DNA of 64,000 nt from a bacterium (GTDB lineage Bacteria > Pseudomonadota > Alphaproteobacteria > Caulobacterales > Caulobacteraceae). The position numbers and the translations under genes were made by a program. Positions within the stretch are counted from its first letter, which is position 1; every line of letters begins with the position of its first letter. Positions 16,829-23,916 of the stretch are shown here, piece by piece. The notes beneath the pieces are model-generated. The model ran no database searches. It saw only the letters and a list, made by a program, of their open reading frames with translations, and had not been told where the DNA came from. The stretch is from the NCBI GenBank assembly GCA_030824495.1, contig JAVBXP010000033.1, positions 1 to 64,000 of the forward strand, written 5' to 3'.

Positions 16829-17970
16829 GCGGGCGCTCCGGAAGCGCGGCTGATGCGGTGCGGTTTGAGGCGCATGTCGATGAAGCGCGCCACCTTCTGG
16901 CGGAAGATGCTGCGGAGGGCCAGGTAGGTCGCCAGGAGCGGGACGGCGTATTGAAGCAGGTTCAGCCAGGCGGCCTCCTCGGCGGCGGCCTGGACCACGA
17001 AGCCGAGGATGCGGACGCCAACGGCGATGGCGCTCATGATGGCGATCCGCCGACCATAGCCGGTGCGGCTGAAGCCGCCGCCGATGATGGCGGTCAGCGC
17101 CATGGCCATGAGAGCGATGTTGTAGAGCGGACTGGCGATCCGGCTGTGCCCCTCGGCCAGCAATTTCAGGTAGTTACGCTTCTCCCAATCCTGAGTGAGA
17201 TCAGGGAACAGCAGCTCGTGCAAATAGCGGTCCGAGGGCTTGTAGTGGATCATCTGCTCGGACGTCATGAACGGCGAGAGATCGTACGGATAGTCGTCGA
17301 AGGTGAGGAAGTTCAGCACGTCGGCTTCGCTGAACTCCTGCATCGAACCCTTGTGCATGACCAGCACCGCCCGATCGCCGCGCTTTTCCAGCCGACCCTC
17401 GTCGGCGGTGTAGGTCGTGGCCGAACTGCCGCTCTTTTCGTGATGGATGAACAGGTTGTGGATCAGGCCGGTGGCGTCCACCGACTGTGCGTAGACCGTC
17501 AAGCCGGGGGCCGGGTTGGTGAACTCGCCCTCGCGGATCAGCGTCGAGGCGAGGTCTGTTCGAACGCTGAACAGCGTCTGGCGCATCTCGCGCGCCGCCA
17601 TCGGCTGAATCCATAGGTTCACGGCCAGGGCGATGATGGTGACGTAGCCAGCAAGCCTAAGGGCCGGCGAAATCACTCGCCATCGGCTCATGCCGCCCGC
17701 GAAGCAAACGACGATCTCCTGCTCGGTGTGGAGGCGGTTCATAGCGACAAGTGCGGCCACGAACACCGCGATCGGCAGCACCATGTTGAGCAACTGCGGC
17801 ATGGCCAGCAGCGTCACCTTTGCGAAGACCAGCGCGCTCTGCCGCTGGCTGACAATGATGTCGAGCGCCGAAAGGCTCTGGCTAAGCAGTGCGACAGCCG
17901 TCAGCGCCGCCGTGGCCAGCACGGTCGGTCCCAAGAGCTGGCGAAACAGATAGCGGTCGATCAGGTGCAT
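16825..17970 (-). CDS. lptF: LPS export ABC transporter permease LptF
   Basis: Partner of LptG in LPS extraction. The 381-aa protein begins MHLIDRYLFRQLLGPT, typical of LptF. It has six membrane segments split by a periplasmic domain, and the coupling helix NRLHTEQEIVVCFAGGMS. It is the first gene of the lptFG unit and is divergent from pepA; the 186-base region between them must hold both promoters. No strong promoter could be assigned by eye. Confidence 0.93.
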   Translation of the reverse strand: MHLIDRYLFRQLLGPTVLATAALTAVALLSQSLSALDIIVSQRQSALVFAKVTLLAMPQLLNMVLPIAVFVAALVAMNRLHTEQEIVVCFAGGMSRWRVISPALRLAGYVTIIALAVNLWIQPMAAREMRQTLFSVRTDLASTLIREGEFTNPAPGLTVYAQSVDATGLIHNLFIHHEKSGSSATTYTADEGRLEKRGDRAVLVMHKGSMQEFSEADVLNFLTFDDYPYDLSPFMTSEQMIHYKPSDRYLHELLFPDLTQDWEKRNYLKLLAEGHSRIASPLYNIALMAMALTAIIGGGFSRTGYGRRIAIMSAIAVGVRILGFVVQAAAEEAAWLNLLQYAVPLLATYLALRSIFRQKVARFIDMRLKPHRISRASGAPA

Positions 17971-18156
17971 GCGGATTTTTTAGGATTCACCCAGGGATTT
18001 TTCGCGCCCCCAACGTGAACCTGCTCTAAATCATGCGTCGCTGCGTCACACAACCGCCGCTCGCGCGGCTGGACAAATCGGAACTGGGCCGAATTCGCGG
18101 GCAGGTTCGATCCTTGTTGGAGCGCGGCCCCTGTTTTGTCTGGAGTTCGAGAGACC

Positions 18157-19638
18157 ATGGAGATCGAATTCGTTGCGGCTGGCGCCGCGCTTGGCGAGAA
18201 AGCCGTTCTGGCCTTGGTTGTCTTCGAGGGCGACCTGCTGTCAGGCGCCGCAGGCCAACTTGATGCGCAGACCGGCGGCGCGCTGGCGCGCGCCATCGCC
18301 GCCGCCCGCTTCAACGGCGGCAAGGGGCAGGTTCTGGACGTGCTGGGCGCCGGCGGTGAAGCCGCACGGGTCCTCCTGGTGGGAGCGGGCAAGGCTGAGG
18401 GCTTCGACGATGTCGGCGCTGAGCACGCCGCGGCCTCGGCCTATGGCGCGGTGAAGTCCTCGGGACTGACGACATTACGAGTGGTGTTGCCGTCCGCCGA
18501 ACATGGCCTGGCTGCTCGCGCCGCACTTGGCGTGCGACTGGCCTCGTATCGTTTCGACCGCTATCGCACCAAGGAGCCGGCGGAGAAGAAGCCCTCGATC
18601 GTCAAGACCCAGGTGGCGACCGGCGACGACGGCGCGGCGCGGACCGCCTTCGCGCCGCTCGCTGCCCTCGCCGATGCGATCGCCTTTTCGCGTGATCTGG
18701 TCTCCGAGCCGCCGAACGTCCTCTATCCTGAAGAGTTCGCCCGTCGCGTGAAGGCGCTGGAGAAGCTGGGCCTCGAAGTCGAGATTCTCGGCGAGGCCGA
18801 GATGGCGAAGCTTGGCATGGGCTCGCTTCTGGGCGTCGGCCAGGGCAGCGTCCGCGAGAGCCAACTGGCGATCATGAAGTGGAATGGCGCGGCTGATCCT
18901 AAGGCTCAGCCCATCGCCTTCGTCGGAAAAGGCGTCTGCTTCGACACCGGCGGCATCTCGATCAAGCCGGCCGACGGCATGGAAGACATGAAGTGGGACA
19001 TGGGCGGCGCAGGCGCTGTCGCCGGTCTCATGCACGTGCTGGCCGGCCGCAAGGCTAAGGTCAACGCCATCGGCATCCTCGGCCTGGTCGAGAACATGCC
19101 CGACGGCAACGCCCAGCGCCCAGGCGACGTGGTCACCTCGATGTCGGGCCAGACCATCGAGATCATCAATACCGACGCCGAGGGTCGCCTCGTGCTGGCC
19201 GACGCCATCTGGTACTGCCAGGACCGCTTCAAGCCGAAGTTCATGGTCGATCTGGCGACCTTGACGGGCGCGATCATCATCAGCCTCGGCAACGACTATG
19301 CCGGCCTGTTCTCGAACAATGACGAGTTGTCGGGCAACCTGCTGGCGGCTTCGGGCGTCGAGGGCGAGCCCCTGTGGCGCATGCCGCTGCCGGCGCAATA
19401 CGACAAGAACATCGACTCGATGATCGCCGACATGAAGAACACTGGCGGTCGTCCGGGCGGTTCGATCACCGCGGCCCTGTTCATTCAGCGGTTCGTGAAC
19501 AAGGTGCCGTGGGCGCACTTGGACATTGCTTCGACCGCTTGGAAGAAGCCGTCCTCGGTTCCAACCATCCCTGACGGGGCCACCGGCTTTGGCGTGCGTC
19601 TGCTGAACCGCATGGTTCAGGACAAATACGAAGGCTAG
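18157..19638 (+). CDS. pepA: Leucyl aminopeptidase (M17)
   Basis: Dizinc cytosolic aminopeptidase releasing N-terminal residues from peptides. The start at 18157 has GGAG 12 bases upstream and gives 493 aa. The catalytic domain has GKGVCFDTGG (metal-ligand Lys about 258), MKWDMGGAG with a ligand Asp, and the signature NTDAEGRL (338-345) carrying ligand Asp and Glu plus the catalytic Arg. The N-terminal macro-like domain is shorter and more variable. The gene heads an operon with a hydrolase, holC and a lipoprotein; pepA-holC proximity is common in Proteobacteria. Confidence 0.95.
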   Translation: MEIEFVAAGAALGEKAVLALVVFEGDLLSGAAGQLDAQTGGALARAIAAARFNGGKGQVLDVLGAGGEAARVLLVGAGKAEGFDDVGAEHAAASAYGAVKSSGLTTLRVVLPSAEHGLAARAALGVRLASYRFDRYRTKEPAEKKPSIVKTQVATGDDGAARTAFAPLAALADAIAFSRDLVSEPPNVLYPEEFARRVKALEKLGLEVEILGEAEMAKLGMGSLLGVGQGSVRESQLAIMKWNGAADPKAQPIAFVGKGVCFDTGGISIKPADGMEDMKWDMGGAGAVAGLMHVLAGRKAKVNAIGILGLVENMPDGNAQRPGDVVTSMSGQTIEIINTDAEGRLVLADAIWYCQDRFKPKFMVDLATLTGAIIISLGNDYAGLFSNNDELSGNLLAASGVEGEPLWRMPLPAQYDKNIDSMIADMKNTGGRPGGSITAALFIQRFVNKVPWAHLDIASTAWKKPSSVPTIPDGATGFGVRLLNRMVQDKYEG

Positions 19639-19646
19639 GCGAACTT

Positions 19647-19670
19647 GCCCCTCCCCCAGGCGGGAGGGGC
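19647..19670. terminator. Strong GC hairpin after pepA
   Basis: Perfect 9-bp arms GCCCCTCCC and GGGAGGGGC around a 6-base loop, 8 bases after the pepA stop, without a T tract. It resembles the C/G-rich palindromic sequences at 23890 and 31340-31393, so it may belong to a dispersed intergenic repeat that can also slow or end transcription. Confidence 0.55.
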
Positions 19671-19724
19671 GGATTGCGCGATTCAACGCCTGTTCCTCCT
19701 GACGTGGGGGAGGGATAAGGGGCT

Positions 19725-20426
19725 ATGCGCTTCGTACTGCTTCACAGCCCGCTGACGGGTCCGTCGGTCTGGACCCCGGTCGCCATCGAATTGGCCCGCC
19801 GCGGGATAGATGCGACCCGGCCCGTGATCCCGCCGCTGGGCGAGATCGACGCCCCGCTCTACGCCAATGTCGGTCACGCGGTCGCGGCCCAGTTCCTGGG
19901 GCAGGGCGGCCCGTTCGTGCTGGCTGTTCACTCCGGGGCCGGCGGCCTGGCGCCGGCCGTGGTGGCCGCGTCTGCTGGGCAGATCAAGGCGGTGCTCTAT
20001 GTCGACGCCATTCCACCCCATCCTGGCCGGAGCTGGTTTGAAACCGCCTCCGACGCGCTTGGCGCGAGCCTGAGGGCCAAGGTCGTGGACGGTATGGTCC
20101 CAGCGTGGGATCAGTGGTTCCCGCCTGAGGCTCTGGCGAGCCTGACGCCGGAAGGCGCCCTGCGTGAAGCCATCCTCACCGAACTGGCCCCCACGCCGCT
20201 GGCGTGGCTTGAGGAGGCCGCTCCCGAGATCGACTTGCCGTCCGACGTGGGCTGGGGTTTCCTGCGCTTGAGCAAAGCCTATGAGCGTGAGGCCGGGGAA
20301 GCCAGAAGGCTGGGTTGGCCGACCTTGCGGCGCGACCTGCATCATCTGGCCATGACCACCCATCCGGAGGAAGTGACGGCGGGCATGTTGGCGCTGACGC
20401 GATTGTTGGGGTTGAAGGCCACATGA
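19725..20426 (+). CDS. Small alpha/beta-hydrolase fold protein
   Basis: 233 aa. The N-terminus reads as the first strand of the fold (RFVLLHSPLTGPSVW, with an oxyanion-type HSP), and the elbow HSGAGG at about 66-71 carries the nucleophile Ser in a G/H-x-S-x-G-like context. The region RDLHHLAMTTHPEEV near the C-terminus offers the catalytic His. The acid residue is unclear, so activity is not assured. Its stop overlaps the holC start (ATGA), so it is co-translated with a DNA polymerase III subunit; no functional link is obvious. Confidence 0.8.
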   Translation: MRFVLLHSPLTGPSVWTPVAIELARRGIDATRPVIPPLGEIDAPLYANVGHAVAAQFLGQGGPFVLAVHSGAGGLAPAVVAASAGQIKAVLYVDAIPPHPGRSWFETASDALGASLRAKVVDGMVPAWDQWFPPEALASLTPEGALREAILTELAPTPLAWLEEAAPEIDLPSDVGWGFLRLSKAYEREAGEARRLGWPTLRRDLHHLAMTTHPEEVTAGMLALTRLLGLKAT

Positions 20427-20881
20427 GCGAGGCGCCTTGCGAGGTCTGGTTCTATCACCTGGAACGCTCGGATCTGGACGATGTTCTGCCGGAGCTCTTG
20501 GAGCGCACCCTTTCGCGCGGCTGGAAAGCCGTCGTGCGGGCGCGTCAGGACCAACGTATTGAGCACCTTGATGGCCGGCTCTGGACCTATCGAGAAGAGA
20601 GCTTCCTGCCGCATGCGCCCGACAGCGAGCCGAGCGCAGCGCGCCAGCCAATCCTGCTGACCACGGGGTTCGACAACCCAAACAACGCCGACGCCTTATT
20701 CCTGGTTGACGGCGCCGATCCGGGAGAGCTTGCCGGATACACCCGATGCGTGGTGCTCTTCGATGGTCGCGACGAGGCTCAGCTCGCCGTCGCGCGCAGC
20801 CAATGGAGCGCCGTCAAGGCCAAGGGGCATCCGGCCTCCTACTGGAGGCAGCAGGCCCGAGGATGGGAGAAACAGGCATGA
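20423..20881 (+). CDS. holC: DNA polymerase III chi subunit HolC
   Basis: The chi subunit links the clamp-loader complex to single-strand binding protein. The 152-aa protein shows VWFYHLERSDLDDVLPELLERTL-type helix 1 (written here only as family pattern), RLWTYREESFLPHA, PILLTTG and NNADALFLVDG, then VVLFDGRDEAQLAVAR and a C-terminal WxxxKAKGHPASYWRQ. All are standard HolC segments. The start at 20423 overlaps the preceding stop (ATGA), and its own stop overlaps the start of the next gene. Confidence 0.93.
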   Translation: MSEAPCEVWFYHLERSDLDDVLPELLERTLSRGWKAVVRARQDQRIEHLDGRLWTYREESFLPHAPDSEPSAARQPILLTTGFDNPNNADALFLVDGADPGELAGYTRCVVLFDGRDEAQLAVARSQWSAVKAKGHPASYWRQQARGWEKQA

Positions 20882-21201
20882 AGAAGATCCTGATGTTGGG
20901 AGCGGCGCTGATCGCGCTGTCGGGTTGCGTCAGCGAGCCGCCGGCCCCGCCGCCCGCGCCGCCTCCGCCACGTCCTGCACCGCCGCCGCCGCCGCCCGCC
21001 GATGCGAACGACAAGTGCGGCGTCGCCGCGGCGCAGCGCTTTGTCGGACGCCCGCGGAGCGAGATCCCCGTGCCTGTGCGGCCCGATAAGCAGCGCGTGC
21101 TCTGCACGACCTGCATGGCGACCATGGACTTCCGTGAAGACCGGTTGAACTTCTTCTACGACGCCGACACCGGCATCGTGAAAAGGGTCACCTGCGGTTA
21201 G
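20878..21201 (+). CDS. I78-type peptidase-inhibitor lipoprotein with proline-rich linker
   Basis: 107 aa. A lipoprotein signal (MKKILMLGAALIALSGC, Cys at 17) is followed by a nearly pure Pro/Ala linker to about residue 42, then a small domain: CGVAAAQRFVGRP, a Val-Arg-Pro stretch, MDFREDRLNFFYD and IVKRVTCG. This matches the I78 inhibitor pattern (CG..a..lvG... / MDyr.dRLN...d..g.I..v.CG). I78 proteins are predicted serine-protease inhibitors that may guard the periplasm. Two extra cysteines (CTTC) lie just before the core. Coupled to holC by ATGA. Confidence 0.8.
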   Translation: MKKILMLGAALIALSGCVSEPPAPPPAPPPPRPAPPPPPPADANDKCGVAAAQRFVGRPRSEIPVPVRPDKQRVLCTTCMATMDFREDRLNFFYDADTGIVKRVTCG

Positions 21202-21210
21202 AGGCCGTGA

Positions 21211-21242
21211 GACCGGAGGCGCGGCGAACCGCGCCTCCGGTC
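21211..21242. terminator. Bidirectional GC-rich terminator hairpin
   Basis: Perfect 14-bp arms (GACCGGAGGCGCGG and its complement) around a CGAA tetraloop, located between the convergent lipoprotein and peroxidase genes. There is no T tract, but the stability and position suggest it ends both transcripts. Confidence 0.65.
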
Positions 21243-21249
21243 GTCGGCG

Positions 21250-22737
21250 TCAGGCGACGCCAGCGAAGCGAAGCATGTCGATCATCGTGAAGTCGTCGCC
21301 TTGTCTCGACGGGTCAATGGTCGGAAGGCTGGGTTGCCATTCCGGCTCTTGCGCAAGGTAAGAGCTGCGATCGCCCTCGATGAGGCCAAGGAAGACCTCG
21401 GTGACGAGGCGGCCGCCGACCGGTCCAAGCCGCTCGCCGTCTTCAGCAACCGCCGCTTCGCGAAGGATGTAGAACCAGAGCGGCGTACGGTCGTCGAAGC
21501 CGAAGGGCTTGAGCTGAGCAAGATCGGTCTTTGAGAGGGGCGTCAGCCCCATCGCCTTGGCCACCTTCTGCCCGGAGGGAAGGGAGAAGGTTAGGTGGCG
21601 CAGCAGGTTGCGTTGAGCCAGTGAGGATGGGTTCGCTTTCGGATCCGGGTTGGGAACAACAGAGCCCGGAAGCTTGAACAGAGCTGTTGAGAGTGTGGTG
21701 TCGATCGCCTTGTTGGGGCGAACGGCGCCGTCGCCAAAATCGAAGAACGTCGGCCAGTCCACGAACCGGCGCGGCGCGCGGCAACCGCCGGACAGGTCGT
21801 CCGGATCGGTGGGATCCGATGGCGTCGGCGTGAAGATCATCCCGAAGAATGGCTGCCCGCCGGGCTCCCCGGTGAAGTTGGCGCGATAGGACGGCCGCAC
21901 CTGGCTGTGACCAAAGCGATAGGCCGCCACAGAGAACTCCACCGGAATGTAGGGCTCGTTGCGCCACTTGTAGTGCTTGCGGCCGTTGGCCAGCACGTCG
22001 TCGACGATCGTTGAGCCGCAGGTCTTCTTGAGGAACTCGTGGACGATGATCCACTGATAGTGCCAGCGCACCATGCGTTGCGCCTCGGCGAAGACGGCGT
22101 CGGGTCGGGAAAGGCCGAGCTTCGTCTTCACATGGTCGACGCAGGCGTTGTGGAATTTCAGGAAGGCGACCTGCAACTGCGAGAGGATCAGGTTCTCGTC
22201 GTTGCGTGGGTCCCCGATGAGGGCGACGTTCTGGCTGTTTCGCGGGACGTCGAACTTGCCGACCGTGCCGGTTTCCTCGAGCAGGAACTTGATCCCCTGG
22301 CCACCGACTTGATCGTAGAGGTGCGGACTGCCGCCCGGACCGGCGCCGTACACATTATCCAGCGCGAGGCTTGGCGTACGAAAGTTCGAGATGTGCTCTG
22401 GATCAGCCTGACGTTCCAAGCTGGACGTCGGATCAAAGGTCATATCGTGGTCTAGAAACTGACCGAGAAAGGTGAAGCCTGCGGTCAGGGTCGGATTGTT
22501 CGGGTTTTTCGCAGATAGCGGGGCGTCGGTGATCAATTTCACCGGGCCTTCTGAAAGTTTGTCCTTGGCGTCCATTAAACCCCCGGCTTTGCCGATCTCC
22601 AGCAGCGAAGCACGAGTCTCGGGGGTGTCAGATGAGAAGGCCGGGAGTTCTCCAAACATGCGGCCAAATCGGCCGGAGTCGTAATACTTAGACTTGGGTG
22701 GAACTATGTCGTGTGGATAGACACCATGGTGGGCCAA
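21250..22737 (-). CDS. Animal-type haem peroxidase family protein
   Basis: 495 aa with the animal haem peroxidase (myeloperoxidase/dual-oxidase) core: FLGQFLDHDMTFD with the distal His (97), PRNDEN and LSQLQVAFLKFHN, RMVRWHYQWIIVHEFL, and the proximal-His segment AAYRFGHSQVRPSY (His 277). Catalytic histidines are therefore present. No signal peptide is visible, so it is either cytosolic or exported by another route. Substrate unknown; relatives oxidise halides or fatty acids. The start is TTG at 22737: an in-frame stop lies directly upstream and CGGGAG is well spaced. The AT-rich leader is unlike its surroundings. Confidence 0.9.
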   Translation of the reverse strand: MAHHGVYPHDIVPPKSKYYDSGRFGRMFGELPAFSSDTPETRASLLEIGKAGGLMDAKDKLSEGPVKLITDAPLSAKNPNNPTLTAGFTFLGQFLDHDMTFDPTSSLERQADPEHISNFRTPSLALDNVYGAGPGGSPHLYDQVGGQGIKFLLEETGTVGKFDVPRNSQNVALIGDPRNDENLILSQLQVAFLKFHNACVDHVKTKLGLSRPDAVFAEAQRMVRWHYQWIIVHEFLKKTCGSTIVDDVLANGRKHYKWRNEPYIPVEFSVAAYRFGHSQVRPSYRANFTGEPGGQPFFGMIFTPTPSDPTDPDDLSGGCRAPRRFVDWPTFFDFGDGAVRPNKAIDTTLSTALFKLPGSVVPNPDPKANPSSLAQRNLLRHLTFSLPSGQKVAKAMGLTPLSKTDLAQLKPFGFDDRTPLWFYILREAAVAEDGERLGPVGGRLVTEVFLGLIEGDRSSYLAQEPEWQPSLPTIDPSRQGDDFTMIDMLRFAGVA

Positions 22738-22953
22738 TTACGTTCTCCCGTTGTTATTATTTTTTGTGTCGTCGATGTCATATGGTTAACATCGCTCGAT
22801 TTCTGATCGAGGTAACAACGGTATAACTGGGATCTCGGGGCCACAAGGAGAGTATAGGCCATGATATATTCTGTGTAATGGTGAAGCTTGTTTAGGTGAA
22901 TTATTCAGCGCCACAATTGTAGGTGGTCGCTCGGCCCTCCGTGAGCCGAATGG
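22738..22953. promoter_or_regulatory. AT-rich leader/promoter region of the peroxidase gene
   Basis: 216 bases noticeably richer in A/T than the rest of the window (T runs at 22751-22767, TATATT near 22864). They include an imperfect inverted repeat: GTTAAC and CTCGAT on the left (22785-22800), loop TTCTG, then ATCGAG and GTAAC on the right (22806-22816). This repeat could be an operator or an mRNA hairpin. No gene was seen in it. Confidence 0.45.
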
Positions 22954-23055
22954 CTATTTCCGTTTGCGGAAGATGTGGAGCAGGGCGGCGATCGCCGCTG
23001 GCGCGAGCAGCACCAGAACTAGCAGCAAATAGACGAGGCGGGCTTCTTCGGGCAT
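22954..23055 (-). CDS. 33-residue single-span membrane miniprotein behind the ion channel
   Basis: A short frame starting at ATG 23055, four bases after the channel gene stop (TGA at 23060), which suggests translational coupling. The protein begins MPEEARLVYLL, is strongly hydrophobic through about residue 27 (LLVLVLLAPAAIAALL), and ends in the basic tail HIFRKRK, the profile expected for one membrane helix with a positive cytoplasmic end. No family is recognised and no separate ribosome site is convincing. It could be a small channel subunit or regulator; it could also be a chance frame. Confidence 0.5.
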   Translation of the reverse strand: MPEEARLVYLLLVLVLLAPAAIAALLHIFRKRK

Positions 23056-23059
23056 GGCG

Positions 23060-23872
23060 TCAGTGCTCGTCGTCGTTGGGGATGTTCAGCAGTTCCCCGC
23101 AGGCCTTGCAGTGGACGGCGTCGACGTCGTGCCTTTGCAGCCCACAGGTCGGGCAAGGGAAGCGCACCTTGTAAGGTCGGAACAGCGCCTGAGCCAGGCG
23201 GACGAAGAGCGTGATCCCGGTCAGCATGGTGACGATCGAGATGATCCGCCCCCATGTCCCCGGCAGGGTGATGTCGCCAAACCCGGTCGTCGTCAGGGTG
23301 GCGATGGTGAAGTAGAGCGCGTCGATATAGCTGTGGATGCCTTCGGTCCGTATGAAGCTCGTATAGACGAAGCCGGTCATTACGAAGATGAACGTGATCA
23401 AGGTGGCGGCCGCGCGGGTCACGTCCTCCCACCGGGTGTCGTCATAGCGCCGCCCGACGGTCTCCCAGAAGAATTCCGAGTGAACGAGGGTCCAGAGCCG
23501 GATCACCCGCAGGAAGGCCAGGTTGAACAGCCAGAACGGGAACAGCAGGGTCGCCAATACAAACAGGTCGAGCCAGCTCACCGGTCGTCTCAACCAGTTC
23601 ATGACCTTGTCGGTCGCGAAGGCGCGCGCCGTGAGGTCGAGCGCCAACACCAGCGCCAAGCAGTAGTCGATGATCAGGAACGCGCGCGTTTCACGCAACA
23701 GCGGGGCGGCGATGAAAAAGGCGATCATCACCAGGTCAACGGCGATGACGGTAAGGCGAAAGCGCACCGCCCTCTCAGAATGGCCGTGATAAAGCTCTCG
23801 CAGCCGGGCGCGGATGCGCGGCGCGCGGCGCCGTCTGCTGGGGTCGGGAAGCGACTCTGCGTCGAGGGTCAT
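23060..23872 (-). CDS. Potassium-channel-like ion transporter with C-terminal zinc ribbon
   Basis: 270 aa, starting at ATG 23872. Hydrophobic segments follow the voltage-gated channel plan, including an Arg-containing S4-like segment (FLRVIRLWTLV about 120-130), a pore helix, the selectivity filter TTTGFGD (194-200) and a final S6 helix (RIISIVTMLTGITLFVRL). A four-cysteine zinc ribbon follows (Cys 240, 243, 255, 258: CPTCG...CKACG), which is unusual as a regulatory tail. The protein probably conducts potassium across the inner membrane. It lies downstream of the ABC-F gene and upstream of a miniprotein gene. Confidence 0.9.
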   Translation of the reverse strand: MTLDAESLPDPSRRRRAPRIRARLRELYHGHSERAVRFRLTVIAVDLVMIAFFIAAPLLRETRAFLIIDYCLALVLALDLTARAFATDKVMNWLRRPVSWLDLFVLATLLFPFWLFNLAFLRVIRLWTLVHSEFFWETVGRRYDDTRWEDVTRAAATLITFIFVMTGFVYTSFIRTEGIHSYIDALYFTIATLTTTGFGDITLPGTWGRIISIVTMLTGITLFVRLAQALFRPYKVRFPCPTCGLQRHDVDAVHCKACGELLNIPNDDEH

Positions 23873-23889
23873 GACGCCACTGTAGTTAC

Positions 23890-23910
23890 CCCTCCCCACG
23901 AAGGGGAGGG
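23890..23910. repeat. C/G-rich palindrome between ABC-F and channel genes
   Basis: Arms CCCTCCCC and GGGGAGGG around loop ACGAA, very similar in sequence to the palindromes at 19647-19670 and 31375-31393. It may attenuate read-through from the ABC-F gene into the channel gene. Confidence 0.55.
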
Positions 23911-23916
23911 AGAAGG

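Noticed and set aside
18090..18156. GGTTCGATCC in the lptF-pepA gap, considered as a tRNA T-loop
   Set aside because: No acceptor, D or anticodon stems can be formed around it.
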